Source of the DNA: Saprospirales bacterium
GTDB lineage: Bacteria; Bacteroidota; Bacteroidia; Chitinophagales; Saprospiraceae
Direction of reading: 5' to 3'
DNA: 48,366 nt
Assembly: GCA_947459365.1 (NCBI GenBank)
Contig: CANHDG010000003.1
Location: 1 to 48,366, forward strand
Shown: positions 43,781 through 48,366 of the stretch, one piece after another
How the letters are laid out: each line of letters starts with the position of its first letter
How positions within the stretch are numbered: the stretch's first letter is position 1
Translations under genes and position numbers: made by a program
The notes under the pieces: generated by a model
Seen by the model: the letters and a program-made list of their open reading frames with translations, nothing else
Databases searched by the model: none
Told to the model about the DNA's origin: nothing

Positions 43781-46168
43781 ATGAAACACAAACTACTGGC
43801 CCTAATCGTGCTACTCACGGCCCTTAATGCGCTTGCCCAAAATGGAACCGTCAATATCTCTTTGATCGATTCAAATAAAGAACCCCTCGTAGGTGCACAA
43901 CTCAAATTAACAAGTCTCACCGATAGCAGCGTTTTCTTCTTCCAAACATCCAACCTAAATGGCAATGCTGGGTTCTCAAACGTCCCAAAAGGACGCTTCC
44001 AGTTAACCGCCTCCCTCTTGGGAATGAAAACAATAAACCAAGAAATCAAAGTTGAAGATCAACCGGTAACAGTCCAACTTCAAATGTCAGAGGAAACCAA
44101 TAGCCTGGCAACTGTCACCATAAGTGCCCGGAAAAATTTATTCCGTCAAGAAGATGATAAAACGATTGTTGACCCCGAACCTTTAGCACAGTCTAGTACC
44201 AATGTACTCGAAGTACTCGAAAAAACACCCGGACTATTCGTGGACCAAGATGGAAACGTTTTCCTCAATAGTACCATACCAGCAACTATTCAAATCAATG
44301 GACGAGAACAACGAATGAGTGCCACTGATTTGGCGGCTCTACTAAAAAACTTACCTCCCAATAGCATCGCAAAAATTGAAATACTTCGTACACCCTCCGC
44401 TAAATACGATGCAAATGGATCCGGTGGACTTGTCAATATTGTCCTAAAAAAAGGCATTAAGCTAGGAAGAAGCGGCAGTCTAAGTGCAAACCTCAACAAA
44501 GGAAAATTCAGCGATCAAAATATCGGATTCTCCCTAAATAATAGCAATAATAAAATCAATAGTTACTGGAACTCCAACCTTGGACGCCGAAACAGCTTTG
44601 AAGAACTCAACACCAACAGACAGTTAAACCCAGATACTACCCTTCGCCAACAGGCATATACTCAATTGCCTGGACAAAATATGTATTCCGGATATGGAAT
44701 AGGAATTGAGCTGCCCCAAAACTGGACCCTTTCGATGGACGGAAGGGCTAACCTCGGAAAAAGCCAATCCGAAACTTCTACAAAGAATTCCATACTCCAA
44801 GAATCCAATCAATCCATTCTTCAAAACAGTCCTAATCAAACCCTGAACGATAACCAATTCTTTCATGTAAATCAAGGAATAGAACTTGAGAAAAAAATAG
44901 ATACAATTGGGTCAGAATTTGACCTTGACCTAGCATATAATTTACACCAAAACCAAAACAATCAGTTCTTTACACTGTACCCATCACAGTTACCCTCGGT
45001 AGAATTAAACGGCCGCGGTGATATTCGTAATTACAGGCACTTCTTCCAGGCCCGAACAGATCTAAAATATAAGTTTTCACCAAATACTACCTTGGAAACA
45101 GGCTTGAAATCAACACTCCAATGGTTTCAAAATAGTACCAACTTTTCCCTAATCCAAGATGGAATGCAACGCCCAGACCCACAGCGAACCAACGCCTTCC
45201 AATATTCCGAAGCTATTTATGCAGGTTACCTGCAAGCTTCCCAAACCTGGAGAGGAATAACCCTAAAGAGTGGATTGCGACTTGAAAATACAAATATGGT
45301 TGGAAAACAAACCATCCCGAGCGATACCTCCTTCGAAATCCATCGATCAGACCTGTTTCCTTATGTATACTTAAGCCGAAATGTCTTCAAAATAGCAGGA
45401 TATGACCTGAGAGCATTCTTGGTTTACCGAAAATCCATTGCCCGCCCAGGATATGGTCAATTAAATCCATTCCAACGCTTTATCGACCAATTTCTCTATG
45501 AAACGGGCAATCCCGCACTGCAACCTCAATTTACAAATAACTACGAAATTAATATCAGTTACGACAATCAACCTGTAATTGCCTTCGGAAAAAATTATAC
45601 AAACAACCTGTTCACAAACGTTGTCTATCAAGACCCCAACCTCAAAGAAGTCGCCTACAGAACCTATGACAACTTGGGAGACCAAGAGGAATCTTACTTC
45701 AAACTGACGGGAGCATTGCCTCAAGGATGGAACTACTTCTTCGTTTTGGGAGCTCAATACAACTACCTCCAATACAAAGGTCTCTATGATAACCAACCCC
45801 TGCAGTTTAATCGTGGAAGCTGGTCGTTCTTTACCTACCACCGCCTAAAAATAGATGGCAAGAGCACCCTTAGTCTGAACGGATTCCTTCGACTTAACGG
45901 ACTGTCGCAGTTTTATGAACTAAGTAACTTCGGAGCACTAAGCGCCAATATCAATCGCCGCTTCGTAAATGATAAACTTACCGTAACCATCTCGGCAAGC
46001 GATATCTTCTACACAAATAGAAACAACTTTGAAATTAACCAAGCAGGAATTCAGGCATGGGGAAATAGACAGTCAGACACTCAACGAGTGGGAATAAACC
46101 TGCGCTACAATTTCGGAATTAGAAAAAAACAGGAAAACTATGAAAACTATGAGCAACCAACAGGCTAA
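43781..46168 (+). CDS. TonB-dependent receptor / outer-membrane beta-barrel family protein
   Basis: The 795-residue outer-membrane protein has a signal peptide (MKHKLLALIVLLTALNALAQ) and a carboxypeptidase-regulatory-like domain (about 22-105, 'LIDSNKEPLVGAQLKLTSLTD'). A plug domain follows (about 130-225, 'VLEVLEKTPGLFVDQDGNVFLN' and 'IAKIEILRTPSAKYDANGSGGLVNIVLKKG'), then a large barrel of the PF14905 type. The C-terminal strand 'RVGINLRYNFGIRKK' is followed by a polar tail. There is no adjacent SusD, so it is not a SusCD nutrient pair; the ligand is unknown. A terminal-strand aromatic is internal rather than last. It converges with the Bat-type gene 21 nt away with no hairpin between. Confidence 0.9.
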   Translation: MKHKLLALIVLLTALNALAQNGTVNISLIDSNKEPLVGAQLKLTSLTDSSVFFFQTSNLNGNAGFSNVPKGRFQLTASLLGMKTINQEIKVEDQPVTVQLQMSEETNSLATVTISARKNLFRQEDDKTIVDPEPLAQSSTNVLEVLEKTPGLFVDQDGNVFLNSTIPATIQINGREQRMSATDLAALLKNLPPNSIAKIEILRTPSAKYDANGSGGLVNIVLKKGIKLGRSGSLSANLNKGKFSDQNIGFSLNNSNNKINSYWNSNLGRRNSFEELNTNRQLNPDTTLRQQAYTQLPGQNMYSGYGIGIELPQNWTLSMDGRANLGKSQSETSTKNSILQESNQSILQNSPNQTLNDNQFFHVNQGIELEKKIDTIGSEFDLDLAYNLHQNQNNQFFTLYPSQLPSVELNGRGDIRNYRHFFQARTDLKYKFSPNTTLETGLKSTLQWFQNSTNFSLIQDGMQRPDPQRTNAFQYSEAIYAGYLQASQTWRGITLKSGLRLENTNMVGKQTIPSDTSFEIHRSDLFPYVYLSRNVFKIAGYDLRAFLVYRKSIARPGYGQLNPFQRFIDQFLYETGNPALQPQFTNNYEINISYDNQPVIAFGKNYTNNLFTNVVYQDPNLKEVAYRTYDNLGDQEESYFKLTGALPQGWNYFFVLGAQYNYLQYKGLYDNQPLQFNRGSWSFFTYHRLKIDGKSTLSLNGFLRLNGLSQFYELSNFGALSANINRRFVNDKLTVTISASDIFYTNRNNFEINQAGIQAWGNRQSDTQRVGINLRYNFGIRKKQENYENYEQPTG

Positions 46169-46189
46169 GTATATAAAGCAACCTCGTAC

Positions 46190-47185
46190 TCAACCTTCCC
46201 CCTTCTTAAACCAATAATACTCCCAAAACAGCATTAATAAGGCCGGTAGCAAAAACCATTGGTACAAGCTATTCTCCGCATCATACTGTCGAATAGATAT
46301 CTCTTTGCTTGGTAACGCTGCTATCTCTTTTCTTATAGAAGGAATGGCATCGATTTGATTCGAAATGTAGCGGGGTAACTCACTTCCACCAGCTTCTGCG
46401 ATCTCCTCAAGTAATAAATTATTCATTTTTGAAATCACTACTTCGCCATCAGCCTCCCGCTGAACCCCTCCACCATACATCGGTATTGTACCACCCTCTA
46501 GAGTACCAGCACCCACCGCAAAAGTTTGAATCCCGTGCTCGTCTCGCGCTGCAGAAATGACAGAGGTCGGATCCCCCTCATGCTCCTCCCCATCCGTTAT
46601 AATCACTAAGGCTCTTGCCGTAGACGCATTCGGATCAAATGCCTGAATGGCCAGACCCACCACCGATTCAATAGAAGTTCCTTGGGCAGAAAAGCCCTCA
46701 GGATCCGCCTCCGAAATCAAGGAATTTAAAGTAGAATAATCTGTTGATGGCGGCATTGATAAAAAAGCATCCCCAGCAAAAAAAAGAAGTCCAACACGAT
46801 TCCCCTCCAAGCCTCGCAATAACTCTTGTGCAAATAAACGCGATCGAACCATCCGATTAGGGCGCAAATCCTCCGACAACATACTCCTCGAAATATCAAG
46901 CGCAAGAATCACATCCACAGCCTTTTGAGACTGCTGAATCTTACGTGTACCCCAATGAGGATTTGCCATTACAACCACCAATAAAGAAATAGAAACCAAC
47001 CACAACCAACCCCTTATTAAATACTGCCTTCTTGAAAATCCCCGAACAAGCCGGTTAGCAAAAGGCCCTAATAGGGTCAACCGACGATCTCTCCATCCCA
47101 AATAAGAATAAAGTAAATAGGAAAAAAAAGGCAACAACCCCCAACAGAAGAGCCAATTGGGGTCCTTGAAAAGGGCATTCAACAT
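46190..47185 (-). CDS. Bat-type von Willebrand factor A membrane protein
   Basis: The 331-residue protein has an N-terminal helix pair ('WLFCWGLLPFFSYLLYSYLGW', 'GWLWLVSISLLVVVMANPHWG'), a periplasmic VWA domain and a C-terminal helix ('WFLLPALLMLFWEYYWF'). The MIDAS motif is D97-I-S99-R-S101, with 'GTSIESVV' and 'ALVIITDGEEHEGDP' completing the metal site. This is the BatA/BatB architecture, usually encoded with MoxR and BatC-E, but none of those neighbours is present here. The function of Bat proteins is linked to aerotolerance and envelope stress and is poorly defined. dapA lies 55 nt upstream. Confidence 0.88.
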   Translation of the reverse strand: MLNALFKDPNWLFCWGLLPFFSYLLYSYLGWRDRRLTLLGPFANRLVRGFSRRQYLIRGWLWLVSISLLVVVMANPHWGTRKIQQSQKAVDVILALDISRSMLSEDLRPNRMVRSRLFAQELLRGLEGNRVGLLFFAGDAFLSMPPSTDYSTLNSLISEADPEGFSAQGTSIESVVGLAIQAFDPNASTARALVIITDGEEHEGDPTSVISAARDEHGIQTFAVGAGTLEGGTIPMYGGGVQREADGEVVISKMNNLLLEEIAEAGGSELPRYISNQIDAIPSIRKEIAALPSKEISIRQYDAENSLYQWFLLPALLMLFWEYYWFKKGEG

Positions 47186-47240
47186 AATTCAAAATCGGTA
47201 ATTTTAGACACCCCTCAAATAGTATATTTCAAAACAAATA

Positions 47241-48134
47241 CTAAGGAATCACCCCCAACTTTTCCATCTCAGCCATAATCAAATGAATACCCTGCTCGCT
47301 CATCGGTGTGAGCGGGAGACGCACATCACGGGAACAAATATTCTGCAACTCCAGCGCCGCTTTGACCCCGACGGGGTTACCCTCAATAAATAACAACCTG
47401 TACATTTCCAACAACTTAAAATTAAGCTGCTGGGCAGTTGCTAAATCGTTTCGAAGTGCTGCCCGAGTCATATCGGTAAAAAACCTAGGAAGCGTATTGG
47501 CAATAACTGAAATCACACCGTCCCCACCACTCGTAACAATAGGCAAGGTCATAAAATCATCTCCACTCAACACCAAAAAGTCCTTCGGCTTCCCTTTCAT
47601 GATTTTCATCACTTGGTATAAATCATTCGAAGCTTCCTTAATACCTAAGAACCGATCACTCGCGTTAGCCAACCGCAAAGTAGTCTCCGCACTGATATTC
47701 GAAGAGGTCCTACTAGGTACATTGTATATAATTATTGGAACAGGTGAAACCTCCGCCAAAGCCATATAATGCTGATAAATACCCTCCTGGCCTGGCTTAT
47801 TATAAGCAGGATTACTACTTAGTATAGCATCAATTCCCTCAAAATGGAAACCCTGTACCTTCTCAACTAAGGAACTGGTAAAGTTCCCCCCAAACACACC
47901 CGCAACTAACGGCAAACGGCCCCTATTGACCTTAATCGTAAAATCAAGCACCAATCGATGCTCCTCCTCCGTTAAGGTAACAGACTCTCCCGTTGTACCC
48001 AAACTTACCAAAAACTCAACCCCTCCCGCAATTACATGCTCGATCAATTTTTCCAGATCGTCCCAGTCAATCCGGTTGTCCTTTTTAAACGGAGTTACCA
48101 AAGCTACCCCCGTTCCCCTAAATCGCTGTCGCAT
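47241..48134 (-). CDS. dapA: 4-hydroxy-tetrahydrodipicolinate synthase
   Basis: DapA condenses pyruvate with aspartate semialdehyde, the first committed step of diaminopimelate/lysine synthesis. The 297-residue TIM-barrel has the Schiff-base Lys166 ('LGIKEASND'), Tyr137 ('IIIYNVPSRT'), and Thr47-Thr48 ('GTTGES'), all as in characterised enzymes. The start MRQRFRGTGVALVTPF is canonical. It lies 11 nt downstream of the partial DUF6913-like gene, the arrangement often seen in Bacteroidota. It supplies the same pathway as dapD at 29249-30055. Confidence 0.96.
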   Translation of the reverse strand: MRQRFRGTGVALVTPFKKDNRIDWDDLEKLIEHVIAGGVEFLVSLGTTGESVTLTEEEHRLVLDFTIKVNRGRLPLVAGVFGGNFTSSLVEKVQGFHFEGIDAILSSNPAYNKPGQEGIYQHYMALAEVSPVPIIIYNVPSRTSSNISAETTLRLANASDRFLGIKEASNDLYQVMKIMKGKPKDFLVLSGDDFMTLPIVTSGGDGVISVIANTLPRFFTDMTRAALRNDLATAQQLNFKLLEMYRLLFIEGNPVGVKAALELQNICSRDVRLPLTPMSEQGIHLIMAEMEKLGVIP

Positions 48135-48145
48135 AAAATGCAGGT

Positions 48146-48366
48146 TTATCGCGTGATAATTTTATCTAAACAGTGCCCTAAGTCCGAAACAAATTTCTTG
48201 ACACCAGCCCCCTCCGGAAGGTCTAACTGTATATCCAAATCGTTCGGATGAGCTGAAACCATACCCACTTTCATCCACGCCTTACTCAGCATAACCGCCC
48301 AATCCACCGCCACCACACCCCGCAGGTTAATACTAACCAACAAATCCGGAACCTCCTTTAAAAACA
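48146..48366 (-). CDS. C-terminal part of a DUF6913-like protein (5' end outside window)
   Basis: The frame is open from the right edge to a TAA at 48146, giving about 73 residues: 'FLKEVPDLLVSINLRGVVAVDW...LSKAWMKVGMVSAHP...LDIQLDLPEG...FVSDLGHCLDKIITR'. The pattern of a hydrophobic 'DLLVSINL' strand, 'LSKAxxKVG' helix, acidic strand and a final helix matches the C terminus of DUF6913, a small uncharacterised protein commonly encoded just upstream of dapA in this phylum. Function unknown. A TTG inside the frame at 48343 is not the start. Family call is by recognition only. Confidence 0.5.
   Translation of the reverse strand, partial: FLKEVPDLLVSINLRGVVAVDWAVMLSKAWMKVGMVSAHPNDLDIQLDLPEGAGVKKFVSDLGHCLDKIITR

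Noticed and set aside
1-48366. CRISPR array, insertion sequence, prophage, tRNA or restriction/defence cluster
   Set aside because: No short regularly spaced repeats, transposase, integrase, phage structural genes or tRNA cloverleafs were seen; the content is core chromosomal.

Overview
This window is an ordinary, densely coded chromosomal segment of a member of the Bacteroidota. The evidence is the recurring -7 element TAnnTTTG upstream of genes, the near absence of Shine-Dalgarno sequences, and family content typical of the phylum: a DUF2723 membrane glycosyltransferase, a DUF3078-like protein, a PF14905-type TonB receptor, Bat-type von Willebrand proteins, and a large secreted protein with T9SS-cargo character. 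HMG-CoA synthase (mevalonate pathway) together with lycopene cyclase and a CruF-like protein points to a pigmented, probably aquatic lineage. I cannot fix the class. I see no insertion sequence, phage, integrase, tRNA, CRISPR array or plasmid feature.

Layout. 1-2170 (-): 5' part of a large secreted protein built from a tandemly duplicated 446-residue unit. 2473-4743 (-): two-gene operon, glycosyltransferase then saccharopine-dehydrogenase-like enzyme. 4822-5874 (+): NdpA-type nucleoid protein, convergent on HMG-CoA synthase (5954-7351 -). 7573-8619 (-): DUF3078-like protein. 8807-10571 (+): TlpA-like thioredoxin and, behind an exact Bacteroidota promoter and a long structured leader, an M23 peptidase. 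10637-19735 (-): lon, recA, rlmN, purB, lpxK, a polytopic membrane protein and a BtuF-like metal receptor, the last three overlapping by 1-4 nt. 19971-22585 (-): rplM-rpsI-rpsB-tsf, with a hairpin between rpsB and tsf. 22785-25917: HD hydrolase (-), DUF937 protein, RNase P RNA and an MFS transporter (+).

26003-32731 (-): DUF2723 protein, dapD, kdsD, prfC. 32963-34672 (+): secreted subtilase. 34769-41499 (-): VWA membrane protein, CruF-like protein, trpG/pabA, sodium:solute symporter, carA and a secreted thioredoxin-like protein. 41595-46168 (+): cutA, lycopene cyclase, coaE and a TonB-dependent receptor. 46190-48366 (-): Bat-type VWA protein, dapA and the 3' end of a DUF6913-like gene.

The genes serve mostly housekeeping and envelope functions: translation (ribosomal proteins, EF-Ts, RF3, RlmN, RNase P), DNA and protein quality control (RecA, Lon), lipid A/LPS precursors (LpxK, KdsD), diaminopimelate (DapA, DapD), cell-wall hydrolysis (M23), isoprenoids and carotenoids, and secretion or surface proteins. 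Strand switches between convergent genes usually carry long perfect hairpins. The less ordinary items are the internal duplication at the left edge, the coupled lpxK-membrane protein-metal receptor operon, the carA-symporter-trpG sandwich, the structured leader before the M23 gene, and a TonB receptor whose promoter implies a leaderless mRNA. I did not find a convincing novel defence or mobile system.
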